Of a DNA stretch of 61,976 bases, positions 43,262 to 51,789 are shown one piece after another. The DNA is from a virus. The notes below the pieces were generated by a model. That model made no database searches. It was not told the origin of the DNA and worked only from the letters and a program-made list of their open reading frames with translations. Positions within the stretch are counted from its first letter, which is position 1; every line of letters starts with the position of its first letter. The stretch spans positions 1 through 61,976 of IMG/VR virus record IMGVR_UViG_3300043410_000417; one strand, 5' to 3'. Position numbers and translations under genes: made by a program.

Positions 43262-44625
43262 CAGAAGAACCCTTCGAGGCTATTAGCCTTCTCAGCTTCT
43301 GGGTGATACTTCAATAGGTTTTCGCGACCTAGTTTAGACTCACAATATTCATACCACTCTTCAGACTCCCACATACCAGATGAAACACCGTTCCATAGAT
43401 GACGCTCAGAACCGTCTTCGTTCTTATGTCCTGGATGTTCCTTGTTCAAACGACGACCTTCAACGAATTCGTAACGGCAGTCTTCGTAGTCTTTGCTACC
43501 CAACTGTAGCATATTCTCACGGAAGTAGCAAACCAAAGAAACACGTTCTGCTTCTTCGTCCAACATTTCGATTGGAGTGTTACCGTGCATAACTTCGTGG
43601 TTGTTGATCAGCAGTAGGTCACCTGGACGAACGTTGACAGCAACACGGTACTCAGGAGCAACTAAGTAGCCACCTTTGTAGTTACCGTTGTTGGACAGAA
43701 CCAGAAGGTTAGACAAACCAGTGTCCAAGTCACCTGCGTCATAGTGAGCAGCAGTGCGGAAAGTCTTGTTCACAGTGATAGTAGTGAACGGAGTTCCAGG
43801 GACTAGGTAGCGAGAGTCCAACTTCTTCGCAGCTTCCATCTGGTTGTTGTATCTCCAAGGAAGAAGATCCTTGAAACCAGCAGCCAGAGTTTGTAGGAAT
43901 GGGAAAGCCATCGCAAACTTCTCTGGGTTCTTCTCAGTGTAAGAAGTCGCACGACCATAAGGGATACGTGGATAACGATCAAACCAACCAGCAATACCAG
44001 AGAACACACCGTTAGCGTAAGTAGTTGCGCAAACATACTTGTTTACGATACGCTTAGCTTCTGCACGTTGTTCATCAGGCATTAACTTACGAGTAGCCTC
44101 GACCCAATCTTCGAAGACGAAATTGTCTTTCTTAACAGCCTGAATACCCCAGACATTGTTCTTATTAGATGGCTGAGTTGCCTTACCAGCGTGAGCAGCT
44201 TTAATCTCTTCGACTGGATCAGTACCCATAATGTTGGCTTTAGGGTTTGAGAAGAAGTCGATGATATCATACTCATAGTCAGTAACCCACTCACGATTAC
44301 CTAGCTTCTCACCACGTGGACCAGCAGCAATACCGCGATTCTGAGTTTCAACTGCAGCTTCTCTCAGACCAAGATATGCAGCATCCTGTTCTTCTTTAGT
44401 GAAGTAGTTCTTGCGAAACTTAAAGATAATCTTGCGCTCATCCATACCCTTAGAGCAAGTGTTACAGTCGCTAGTGCAAACCGCCTGATCACCCAGATCG
44501 CAGTCTGGTGGTGCATATACATCACAATCTTCTTCAACAAGAACATCATAATGACGCTCGTCCACAAACTGACCTAGCAAGTGAGATGCGTCTAATTTTT
44601 CTTTGGCTACGATTACCTTAACCAT
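43261..44625 (-). CDS. TET/JBP-family base dioxygenase with Cys-rich insert
   Basis: A 454-residue oxygenase. Core motifs: FTTITVNKTFRTAAHYDAGDLD with HxD near 293-295, GGYLVAPEYRVAVNVRPGDLLL, NNHEVMHGNTP with the distal His near 346, and RVSLVCYFRE with the 2OG-binding Arg near 362. This strongly resembles JBP1 and TET enzymes, which oxidise thymine or 5-methylcytosine in DNA. A Cys cluster (about residues 42-62, CDLGDQAVCTSDCNTC) may bind a metal. The start has AAGGAGAT five bases upstream; the longer frame overlaps gp41. No cytosine methyltransferase is visible here, so thymine is the likelier substrate. Confidence 0.82.
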   Translation of the reverse strand: MVKVIVAKEKLDASHLLGQFVDERHYDVLVEEDCDVYAPPDCDLGDQAVCTSDCNTCSKGMDERKIIFKFRKNYFTKEEQDAAYLGLREAAVETQNRGIAAGPRGEKLGNREWVTDYEYDIIDFFSNPKANIMGTDPVEEIKAAHAGKATQPSNKNNVWGIQAVKKDNFVFEDWVEATRKLMPDEQRAEAKRIVNKYVCATTYANGVFSGIAGWFDRYPRIPYGRATSYTEKNPEKFAMAFPFLQTLAAGFKDLLPWRYNNQMEAAKKLDSRYLVPGTPFTTITVNKTFRTAAHYDAGDLDTGLSNLLVLSNNGNYKGGYLVAPEYRVAVNVRPGDLLLINNHEVMHGNTPIEMLDEEAERVSLVCYFRENMLQLGSKDYEDCRYEFVEGRRLNKEHPGHKNEDGSERHLWNGVSSGMWESEEWYEYCESKLGRENLLKYHPEAEKANSLEGFF

Positions 44626-44635
44626 TTCTATCTCC

Positions 44636-46027
44636 TTAAAACTTCCAACCATCAAACTTGTTCTCGGAATTAACCCTCTTACCGAAGTCTCCCTTATCGA
44701 AGACTGGAGTATCATCCTGACCAGAGTCTGACAAACCTTCTTGCGCAGATGCTTCTACATCGTAGAGTTTCATCTTTGCTCTATCAATACCAACCACAAA
44801 ACGCTTGAAGTAACTAGGATCATTATATCGGTTTTTCAATTGCTTGACAATAATTTGATTCAATGCTTCCAGTTCTTCGTTGCTTACAAGCGCGAACATA
44901 AAGTCAGCTGTTGCAGGTAGACCAAAAGATTCTGAAGTGTCTTCAAGTCCTGGATCTGAGTTTGTATATCCAGATCGAGTTGTCTGAGTTGCGCTAACAA
45001 TTGGGACGTTATATTCAACGGCTAAACCTCTTAGTTCTTCTGCGATTGCCTTAACATATGTATAAGAGTTTACAGAGCCTCCCTGCTTCATACGCTGAGA
45101 AGCGCAGATGTTCAGGTAGTCAATGAAGATGATATCGGGAACAAAATCACGCTTCAACTTCAACTCTTCCAACAATGCTCGGAAATGACCAGAGTGTGCA
45201 CCAGCTGTTGGATATTCTTTAATGATCAGCTTGCCTTGAGTCTTTTTCGTAATCTTACTGATACGAGTCTCATAGATGTCGCGGTCGATCACCTTCAGTT
45301 CGTCCATCGTCAGGTTCAACAGATTAGCGTCGATACGTTCAGCGATACGTTCTTCTGCCATTTCCATTGTTATGTATAAGACGTTTTTACCCTGTGTTAG
45401 ACAACCTGCGGCAACGTGACACATAAACAACGACTTACCAACACCAGTACCTGCCAACGCGATGTTCAGAGTCTTCTTGGACAAACCACCCTTCGTGATC
45501 TTGTTGAACATCTCGAGATCGAAAGCGATCTTCTCTTCGACACGGTGGTAATACTCATAACGAGACTCATGGTCTTCCAAGTAGTCGTGACCCACATGGC
45601 TATCAAAAGAGACTGCTAGCGCATCAGACAGAATGGAAGGGATAGCGTCCTGCGTCAGAACCTTGTCGCGCCCATCGATGATCTTAATCGAATTAAGAAT
45701 TGCGTTATAGACTGCTCGGTCTTTACAGAACTTCTCAGTATGTTCCAACATCCAGTCTTCATTGACTGGAGCATCACTTAGACTATCGACAAAGGAATTG
45801 ACCTCAGCCAACTCTTTGTCAGTGAGGTCTTTTCGGTTTCCAAGTTCAATGGAAACAATGTCTTTCGTTGGAGGCTTGTTGTACTTGTTAAAGAACTCAG
45901 TTACAACGTTGGCTACGATAGCCTCTTTCTTGTCAACGAAATAATCGCGTTTGATGAATGGTACTACTTTTCGGCAATATTGCTCATCGTAAATCAGTCT
46001 GCTCAGAATCTGTTGTTCTATTCTCAT
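44636..46027 (-). CDS. 41: Replicative helicase (T4 gp41-type)
   Basis: A 463-residue DnaB-family hexameric helicase: N-terminal IEQQILSRLIYDEQYC domain, Walker A AGTGVGKS near 194, IIFIDYLNICASQ with the Walker B Asp near 307, ATQTTRSGYTNSDPGLEDTSES with the arginine-type motif near 345. It unwinds the fork and loads gp61 primase. The ATG at 46027 is chosen because the track's upstream codon is TTG. Overlaps the 45984 gene by 44 bases. Confidence 0.93.
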   Translation of the reverse strand: MRIEQQILSRLIYDEQYCRKVVPFIKRDYFVDKKEAIVANVVTEFFNKYNKPPTKDIVSIELGNRKDLTDKELAEVNSFVDSLSDAPVNEDWMLEHTEKFCKDRAVYNAILNSIKIIDGRDKVLTQDAIPSILSDALAVSFDSHVGHDYLEDHESRYEYYHRVEEKIAFDLEMFNKITKGGLSKKTLNIALAGTGVGKSLFMCHVAAGCLTQGKNVLYITMEMAEERIAERIDANLLNLTMDELKVIDRDIYETRISKITKKTQGKLIIKEYPTAGAHSGHFRALLEELKLKRDFVPDIIFIDYLNICASQRMKQGGSVNSYTYVKAIAEELRGLAVEYNVPIVSATQTTRSGYTNSDPGLEDTSESFGLPATADFMFALVSNEELEALNQIIVKQLKNRYNDPSYFKRFVVGIDRAKMKLYDVEASAQEGLSDSGQDDTPVFDKGDFGKRVNSENKFDGWKF

Positions 46028-46319
46028 CAACTCCGCCTGTATATGATACCATATTCTTCTGCAGCTGTTCTAAAATAATCAGCTGCAGCATATCTCCAAG
46101 GTACTGCTCAAGTTCTTCTTTGATGTAAGTGACACCTGCATCTTCGTGTACATCGTACTCGAAACTCATTTTGCAGCTATCACCACTCTCATCAAAAGCA
46201 ACCTTACCGTAAGAAAAGATTATACCCGCATATGGCGGTTCTGTCAACTTTAGTCGATAAGCGCCAGTTGTGGCGCTCTCCAGAACCACGAATGGTGGTT
46301 TAGCTAGATGATCACTCAT
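45984..46319 (-). CDS. Hypothetical protein between uvsX and gp41
   Basis: A 111-residue protein with KPPFVVLESATTGAYRLKL and a C-terminal helix EELEQYLGDMLQLIILEQLQKN. A short gene between uvsX and gp41 is common in aquatic T4-like phages; I do not recognise a function. Overlaps uvsX and gp41. Confidence 0.6.
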   Translation of the reverse strand: MSDHLAKPPFVVLESATTGAYRLKLTEPPYAGIIFSYGKVAFDESGDSCKMSFEYDVHEDAGVTYIKEELEQYLGDMLQLIILEQLQKNMVSYTGGVDENRTTDSEQTDLR

Positions 46320-47379
46320 GCTCTAATTCTTCCAACGCTTTATCAAGATCGTCAGACTGAACCATTGAAACATTACCAACAGAGTACTTGTTCTTTACGA
46401 ATTCGTAGAACGACTTGCTTGTAACAATAGACAACCAGAAGTCCTTAGTTTCAGTATCCTTAATACGATACTTCTTCTCATCAACTTCACCAGTTTCTTT
46501 GTCTACCTTTTGATACCAACCATTAGAAGGTTTGATGACATGTCCTGATTCGAGTGCGAGATCCAATAGACCAGACCACTTGCTAATGCCGCCGTCAAAA
46601 GATACGCTGACAGGAATTTTAGATTTTTCTTTGACATAACGAGATTTTTCTACGTTGATAATAAAGTTGTAGCCGACAACCTCAGTACCGTCTTTCTCTT
46701 GCTGACGACCCAAGATGAAGATGTTATCAGCTGAGTAATAAGAACCAGTACCACCACCAACGATGTCCTTCGGATACAAACCGATCTCTTTGTAGGTGTG
46801 GTTAACAACAACCATAGGGATGTCCTTGATTGTAAGGTGAGGAGTGACCATACGGAATAGAGACTTCATCTGCTTAGCGCGAGTCATATCGGCAGCAGAC
46901 TTACCTTCCAATGCGTCCTCAACTTCTTTCTTAGAAGCCAAGTTACCGATGGAGTCAACAACGATGATAACACGATCTCCACGATCGATATTATTCAGCT
47001 GTTGCATAATGTCAAACTTCAGTTGTTCAACATCGGTGATAGGAGTATGTACAACACGCTCAGTATCGATACCGAAAGCATCAAAGTAAGACTGAGGAGT
47101 ACCAAACTCAGAATCATAAAAGAGAACAACAGCGTCATCATACTTGTCCTGATAGGCTTTAGCCATTAGCAGACTGAACGCAGTCTTAAAGTGTTTGGAT
47201 GGACCAGCCCACATAGTTAGACCTGGAGTTAGACCGCCATCAAGACGACCACTCAACGCTACGTTGATGACAGGAATGCTAGTCGGAACCATATCCTTCT
47301 TGGTGAAGAATTTAGACGCTGACAGAATAGCAGTGTCTTTGATCGTGCTGTTCTTTTTAATCTTTTCAAGAATGCTCAT
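46312..47379 (-). CDS. uvsX: UvsX RecA-like recombinase
   Basis: A 355-residue strand-exchange protein: Walker A AGPSKHFKTA near 57-66, VIIVVDSIGNLASK near 139-152 with Walker B and the linker, and loop segments KQMKSLFRMVTPHL and VVNHTYKEIGLY. It drives recombination-dependent replication. Homologous to T4 UvsX in motif order. Its ATG is preceded by AAAGG; it overlaps the downstream gene. The GPSKHFKT variant of the P-loop is normal for the family. Confidence 0.93.
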   Translation of the reverse strand: MSILEKIKKNSTIKDTAILSASKFFTKKDMVPTSIPVINVALSGRLDGGLTPGLTMWAGPSKHFKTAFSLLMAKAYQDKYDDAVVLFYDSEFGTPQSYFDAFGIDTERVVHTPITDVEQLKFDIMQQLNNIDRGDRVIIVVDSIGNLASKKEVEDALEGKSAADMTRAKQMKSLFRMVTPHLTIKDIPMVVVNHTYKEIGLYPKDIVGGGTGSYYSADNIFILGRQQEKDGTEVVGYNFIINVEKSRYVKEKSKIPVSVSFDGGISKWSGLLDLALESGHVIKPSNGWYQKVDKETGEVDEKKYRIKDTETKDFWLSIVTSKSFYEFVKNKYSVGNVSMVQSDDLDKALEELEHE

Positions 47380-47380
47380 A

Positions 47381-47632
47381 TTAAACCTTTAAGAAGTCGA
47401 GTAGTTGCTGCTCGTTTACCAAACCAGACTGGCGCTTGATTTCCTTACCATCGTCATCGACAAGAACTAGCGTTGGAACACCGCGAACACCATAGTTAAT
47501 CGCAGTCATCATTTCTTGATCGATATCGAAAGAAACGATCTCAGTAGTGATCTTGTCCTTAGCGTCCTCAATGACTTTACCTAGCATCTTGCAAGGTTGG
47601 CACCATTCGGCTTGAAATTTGTATAGTTTCAT
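47381..47632 (-). CDS. Thioredoxin
   Basis: An 83-residue thioredoxin: FQAEWCQPCKML with the CxxC active site (C11, C14), VRGVPTLVLVDDDG with the cis-Pro loop. It is shorter than the host form at the ends. It may supply electrons to the ribonucleotide reductase or act with the gp43 polymerase as host thioredoxin does for T7. The ATG follows GGAGATAAT. CQPC is a less usual active-site pair. Confidence 0.9.
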   Translation of the reverse strand: MKLYKFQAEWCQPCKMLGKVIEDAKDKITTEIVSFDIDQEMMTAINYGVRGVPTLVLVDDDGKEIKRQSGLVNEQQLLDFLKV

Positions 47633-47662
47633 TATTATCTCCTATAAAGTATTGCAGGACAA

Positions 47663-48211
47663 TTATGGATTATTCTTCGAATGCGGTACATCGAAAACGA
47701 ATGTAACGCGAACGTTGTCACCAATGTTTTTAGTCCCATGTGGTAATTTATTGTTGAACCAAAGTAGAGTTCCAGGCTCCACTGTAACAGATTCATCTCC
47801 TACAGTGTATATGTATCTGCCTTGTATGGACAGATGATAGCGATCCCTAGTTTGGTAGTAAGTTCCAATGTCGATATGAGTTCCAACCTCTCCACCAACT
47901 GGGAGTGAAAGGAAACCACAACGACTGACTTTCTTGAAGTGACGTTTGACGAAACTAATCACTTCGTTATGTCTATTATAGGCTGCAGTTGGTACACAGA
48001 TTTCTGAGTCACCAACATACTGTCCGACCTCAGAGATTGCACCCATGACCAGCTGGAGAACACCAGCCTGAACTTCAGGGAATCCGTAGGTGAGCATGGA
48101 TTTTACTCCATCCTCTCTAGTCTGAACTCCCCAATCTTCTGGATGTTTCTCCAACTGCCTTAGAATCTTCGATACGTTAAGACCAGTCTTAATGATACGA
48201 ATATTATCCAA
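47663..48211 (-). CDS. Aspartyl/asparaginyl beta-hydroxylase-like oxygenase
   Basis: A 182-residue 2OG-Fe(II) oxygenase: EVGTHIDIGTYYQTRDRYHLSI with HxD near 110-112, ESVTVEPGTLLWFNNKLPHGTKN with the distal His near 158, and RVTFVFDV with the Arg. This matches the aspartyl/asparaginyl beta-hydroxylase fold. The start is probably TTG at 48211, with GGAGG nine bases upstream; no ATG is close. It follows the polymerase gene with overlap. Substrate unknown; no other modification genes sit right here. Confidence 0.8.
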   Translation of the reverse strand: MDNIRIIKTGLNVSKILRQLEKHPEDWGVQTREDGVKSMLTYGFPEVQAGVLQLVMGAISEVGQYVGDSEICVPTAAYNRHNEVISFVKRHFKKVSRCGFLSLPVGGEVGTHIDIGTYYQTRDRYHLSIQGRYIYTVGDESVTVEPGTLLWFNNKLPHGTKNIGDNVRVTFVFDVPHSKNNP

Positions 48212-50690
48212 AGAAATCCTCCAATGAACTTTCTTCTTGAGTCTTCCATCCTAACGGTTCGATAACGATCTGGAGCGCATCCAAGAAAACCTTTTCGAAC
48301 TGCAGGTCATAATCTATGTATGCGTTCAATCCTAGCTCCTCTGGCAACTCCTGACTGAACGCAATCACATTCTCGTGAATCGGGTTCGGAGTTCTCAGAT
48401 AAACAAACTTGATCTTGTCGCCATCTCGAATCGCCTGATACTTCTTATCAACTCCATGGCGTTTGCAGTGGTGGTTAAACAACAACGCAGCGCGCACTTG
48501 GATAGGAGTACCCTTCTGATAGATCGGAGAACCAGCATACTGCTTCACACCGTTACAGCTTCGAGGGAATGCGATATCTTGAATAGGCATTCTATCAAAC
48601 TTCTTCTTGAAGTCAGCGACGAACTTGTGGAGTTCTTTCTCGTCGTCTTCCAGAATAACGTCAATCGAACTACGCAACGTATCACGAATAACAGCAGGAG
48701 TCGAGGACTTAACCATCTCAAGACCCATGACTTTGATCTTAGGCTTCGCGAATTGAACACCCTCAGAGTTATGAACACGGAGAATGTAACGCTTCTTGGC
48801 AGTCCAGATACCCTTGTCGGCGAGAACTTCTCGCTTCATAACCATCTTCTGAGCATACGCATTCATATACTGAGCCAGTTCTTTGTATCCTGAATCAATG
48901 AATGGTTGGAAAACGTCTTCGCAGATCTTGTCCATAAACTTGATCTTACCAGCGGTATCTTTATCACCAGCAACCTTCTCGACCAAAGTCTCAAGAGACA
49001 GGTAGATCGAGTCAGTGTCAATCGCGATAACGTAGTCAACATCCTTAGTCTTCAGAGTGTTATTCATAAAGACGTTCAGTTTGTTCGCCATCCAACGAAT
49101 GGACAACTGACCAGAAGTGGTAATACCTTCAGCCATACGGATATCGAAGTAACGGAAGTACTGGTTACCCATCGCACCGTAAGCAGAGTTCAACGCAATC
49201 TTCATCGCCATCTGCAGGTTGTTGAGGCGAGAGATCTCTTTCAATAGGTGCTTCTGAGACTTATCATTCTGATACTGTTGCTCAACACCAAGCATTTGCT
49301 TCTTGAACTTGGAACGATCCTTGTACATCTTCTCCATCAACTCGGGCATGAACCCTTTGATGTCTTTACGATAACACCAACCGTTCGCAGTTACAGTTAG
49401 GTCGCGTTGGTGAGCGTACGATGTATCAATCTCTTGACCAAGCAGACGGTCAACACTAACACTCAGCTTCTCGGAAGTCAGAGTCTCAGGGCTGATGTTG
49501 TACTGCATAATCAGGTGAGGATACAGACTGTTCAAGTCGAACGAGGCAACCCACTTGTGACCACCGATGATTGGATCTTTAACGAATGCGCCTTCGAATT
49601 GAGCATCCTTACCACTAACAGTCTTCTGAGGAATCACGATTCCCTTTTGACGCAGGTGGTTATAGATGATCGTATCCCACATACGAACCTGTGAGTAAAC
49701 GTCTTCAGGATTGATCTTCGCGTTGTACGCCATGGTCAGATGCAGTTCGATCAAACGCATCTTGTCTTCCATCTTGTCAACCAACTCTACGTCGTGAATG
49801 TTATATTCAACAAAGTGTTGCCAGTAGTTAGTGTAGAAATCCTTGAAGTCAGTTCCAGGGTTTTCCTTCTTCTTGTCACCGAGTTCTTGCTCAGCGATAT
49901 AATCAAGTCGGTACGATTCTTGCTTAGTGTAGGTATACTTCTTGTAGAGTTCCAGATAGTCAAGCTGGCTGATACCGAGAATGTCGTAGTGAATCTCTTC
50001 GTTACCCTTGATGAAGGTCTTACGTTCGTTGATGTAACGCCATGGGCTGATACGTTCAGCTTCCTTGTCGCCCAACTCCCGAGCAATACGACGAATCAGA
50101 TAAGGTACGTCGAAGAAGTCGGTGTTCCAGCCAGTGATGGCATCGGGATAACTCTTCTCCCAGAACGCCAGAAACTGACGCAGTAGATCGTGTTCGTTGG
50201 TCGCATGGACGTAAACGAGATCGTCACGGTTGTGCAGGAATGCTCGAGTACCAAACGTGATGATACGCTTGGACGCCAGATCCTTAACTGTGATTAGAAG
50301 AACCTCTTCGTTCGCAGTTTTGATATCGGGGAATCCGTTTTCAGTAGTGGTTTCAATATCAACTGTAAAAACTTTAAAGAGATCCATATCCCAATGAATA
50401 TCATCAGGATACATATCGCTAATATATTGGTAAGAGTAATTAGTGTTGCCATAAACTGAGAACCCTTCTACGCCATCATAGCGTTTGACAAAGTCGCGAG
50501 TCTCTTTGATTGATCCAGGTTTTACCTCATCAACGTAAGTTCCTTCGAGAGTTTGCCATTTAGTTTGCTTCTTAGAAGTGACATACAGCGTAGGGTAGAA
50601 ATCCACCTTACGCTGATATGCTCTTCCCTTGTCGTATCCACGGACGAGCATTTTGTCGCCCATAGGATGCACACTGGTATAAAATTCCAT
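48204..50690 (-). CDS. 43: DNA polymerase (T4 gp43-type, family B)
   Basis: An 828-residue family B polymerase with exonuclease: FTVDIETTTENG (DIE at 111-113), later YNIHDVELVDK exonuclease motif, DLNSLYPHLIMQ (motif A) near 383-394, KIALNSAYGAMGN (motif B) near 490, YVIAIDTDSIYL (motif C) near 553-564. Carboxy-terminal SSLEDFFG resembles a sliding-clamp-binding tail. Replicates the phage genome with gp45 and gp44/62. Somewhat shorter than T4 gp43 (898). Confidence 0.95.
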   Translation of the reverse strand: MEFYTSVHPMGDKMLVRGYDKGRAYQRKVDFYPTLYVTSKKQTKWQTLEGTYVDEVKPGSIKETRDFVKRYDGVEGFSVYGNTNYSYQYISDMYPDDIHWDMDLFKVFTVDIETTTENGFPDIKTANEEVLLITVKDLASKRIITFGTRAFLHNRDDLVYVHATNEHDLLRQFLAFWEKSYPDAITGWNTDFFDVPYLIRRIARELGDKEAERISPWRYINERKTFIKGNEEIHYDILGISQLDYLELYKKYTYTKQESYRLDYIAEQELGDKKKENPGTDFKDFYTNYWQHFVEYNIHDVELVDKMEDKMRLIELHLTMAYNAKINPEDVYSQVRMWDTIIYNHLRQKGIVIPQKTVSGKDAQFEGAFVKDPIIGGHKWVASFDLNSLYPHLIMQYNISPETLTSEKLSVSVDRLLGQEIDTSYAHQRDLTVTANGWCYRKDIKGFMPELMEKMYKDRSKFKKQMLGVEQQYQNDKSQKHLLKEISRLNNLQMAMKIALNSAYGAMGNQYFRYFDIRMAEGITTSGQLSIRWMANKLNVFMNNTLKTKDVDYVIAIDTDSIYLSLETLVEKVAGDKDTAGKIKFMDKICEDVFQPFIDSGYKELAQYMNAYAQKMVMKREVLADKGIWTAKKRYILRVHNSEGVQFAKPKIKVMGLEMVKSSTPAVIRDTLRSSIDVILEDDEKELHKFVADFKKKFDRMPIQDIAFPRSCNGVKQYAGSPIYQKGTPIQVRAALLFNHHCKRHGVDKKYQAIRDGDKIKFVYLRTPNPIHENVIAFSQELPEELGLNAYIDYDLQFEKVFLDALQIVIEPLGWKTQEESSLEDFFG

Positions 50691-51262
50691 TAAACTTGTT
50701 TTCCGTACATTAACATCATAGCATCCAACGCACAGTCGTGGACAGGGTGGTGCTTGATAACATTATGCCTCTGAAATAGCGGATGGTCAACTTCACAGTA
50801 TCCATTGGAAGTGCCATACATAATATCGACTGCGGTGCGGACATCTCGCCATTGCGCGTAGTCTGTAATCTCTACTGCTCCGATCTTTACGGCAAGCGAG
50901 TCGATTACTAGCTGATCAAGTGAGCCTCGTGCCCACATAGTTTGTTTCCTTGCGTTTGGAAACTTATTCATATAGTTATGAAGGATGGTTAAACCTTCTT
51001 CGGCAGTCACATCTTCGCTAGAAGGTTCAAGAGAAACCTTCTTGACGTACTCGTGTTGATTCTGCCACCACTCAAGAGTGGATTGAGAAACAGTTCGACC
51101 ATACACAGTCGCCTGTTCCTTTGCTTTGAACTTAACGAAACACGCCTGATCAAGTAGGTCTTGATAGGTTGGTTCTTTGTTTGGATCGAAATGGATCAAA
51201 CCTGCCGAAAGAACGACAGCGTTCGATTCAACACCCAAACTTTCTACGTCAAAAATAAACAT
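50690..51262 (-). CDS. dexA: DexA-like 3'-5' exonuclease
   Basis: A 190-residue DEDD nuclease (Rv2179c/DexA type): MFIFDVESLG with the first D-x-E, TLEWWQNQ near 60, LTILHNYM, MWARGSLDQLVI near 107 and HPVHDCALDAMMLMY with the terminal Asp pair near 171-178. T4 DexA degrades single-strand DNA ends; the related Rv2179c is an exoribonuclease, so the substrate could be either. Located just upstream of gp43 with an overlap (the ATG shares bases with neighbours). Confidence 0.83.
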   Translation of the reverse strand: MFIFDVESLGVESNAVVLSAGLIHFDPNKEPTYQDLLDQACFVKFKAKEQATVYGRTVSQSTLEWWQNQHEYVKKVSLEPSSEDVTAEEGLTILHNYMNKFPNARKQTMWARGSLDQLVIDSLAVKIGAVEITDYAQWRDVRTAVDIMYGTSNGYCEVDHPLFQRHNVIKHHPVHDCALDAMMLMYGKQV

Positions 51263-51789
51263 TAGGAATTCTTTCTCTTTTGATATTCGGCTTCGTGTTC
51301 GTCACAGAGAGTACGAACCCATCCACCACCACGTTGGTGTCCTTTTGCGCCACAAGTCTCGCAGGTACGACTCGCCCATGACTCAGCCATTGTGACCATA
51401 CCATACACAACATCATCGCCACCATCGTAGTAGAAACGCAGCCCACCGAACTTCTCTTTGATCTGCGCTACCTTAACTCGAGGAACATATTCTTGGATGG
51501 CGTGAGGGGTCTTCATAATAATTTCTGCGTCTTCGTAGTGCCAATCTCGAACTGGTTTACCACCAGCAAGAAAGTGAACCACGTAGTCCAAGCCTCGATC
51601 TCGAGCACGATCAAGAAGAAGATCCCGAGCGCGACGGTGGCGCACTTGCTTGATATGGTGTTCAATATTCGCGCAAAGACTTTCAATAATAGGATACCAC
51701 CCCTCACCTACAGCGAAACCGCCATAGCGACCACTGAACATATGGGGATGCTTCTCCTCCATACGCTTTTGGAATTCATCATGTGTCAT
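51262..51789 (-). CDS. Zinc-finger-containing hypothetical protein
   Basis: A 175-residue protein with GGFAVGEGWYPIIESL near 24-39, KVAQIKEKFGGLRFYYDGGD near 107-126 and a C-terminal ribbon CETCGAKGH...CDEHE near 142-165 that could bind zinc. Similar phage proteins of unknown function exist. Overlaps dexA and ligase genes. The role is unknown; DNA or RNA binding is plausible. Confidence 0.65.
   Translation of the reverse strand: MTHDEFQKRMEEKHPHMFSGRYGGFAVGEGWYPIIESLCANIEHHIKQVRHRRARDLLLDRARDRGLDYVVHFLAGGKPVRDWHYEDAEIIMKTPHAIQEYVPRVKVAQIKEKFGGLRFYYDGGDDVVYGMVTMAESWASRTCETCGAKGHQRGGGWVRTLCDEHEAEYQKRKNS

Noticed and set aside
43261-44625. 5-methylcytosine as substrate of the TET/JBP enzyme
   Set aside because: No cytosine-C5 methyltransferase motifs (PCQ, ENV) appear in the window; it cannot be excluded that one lies elsewhere in the genome.
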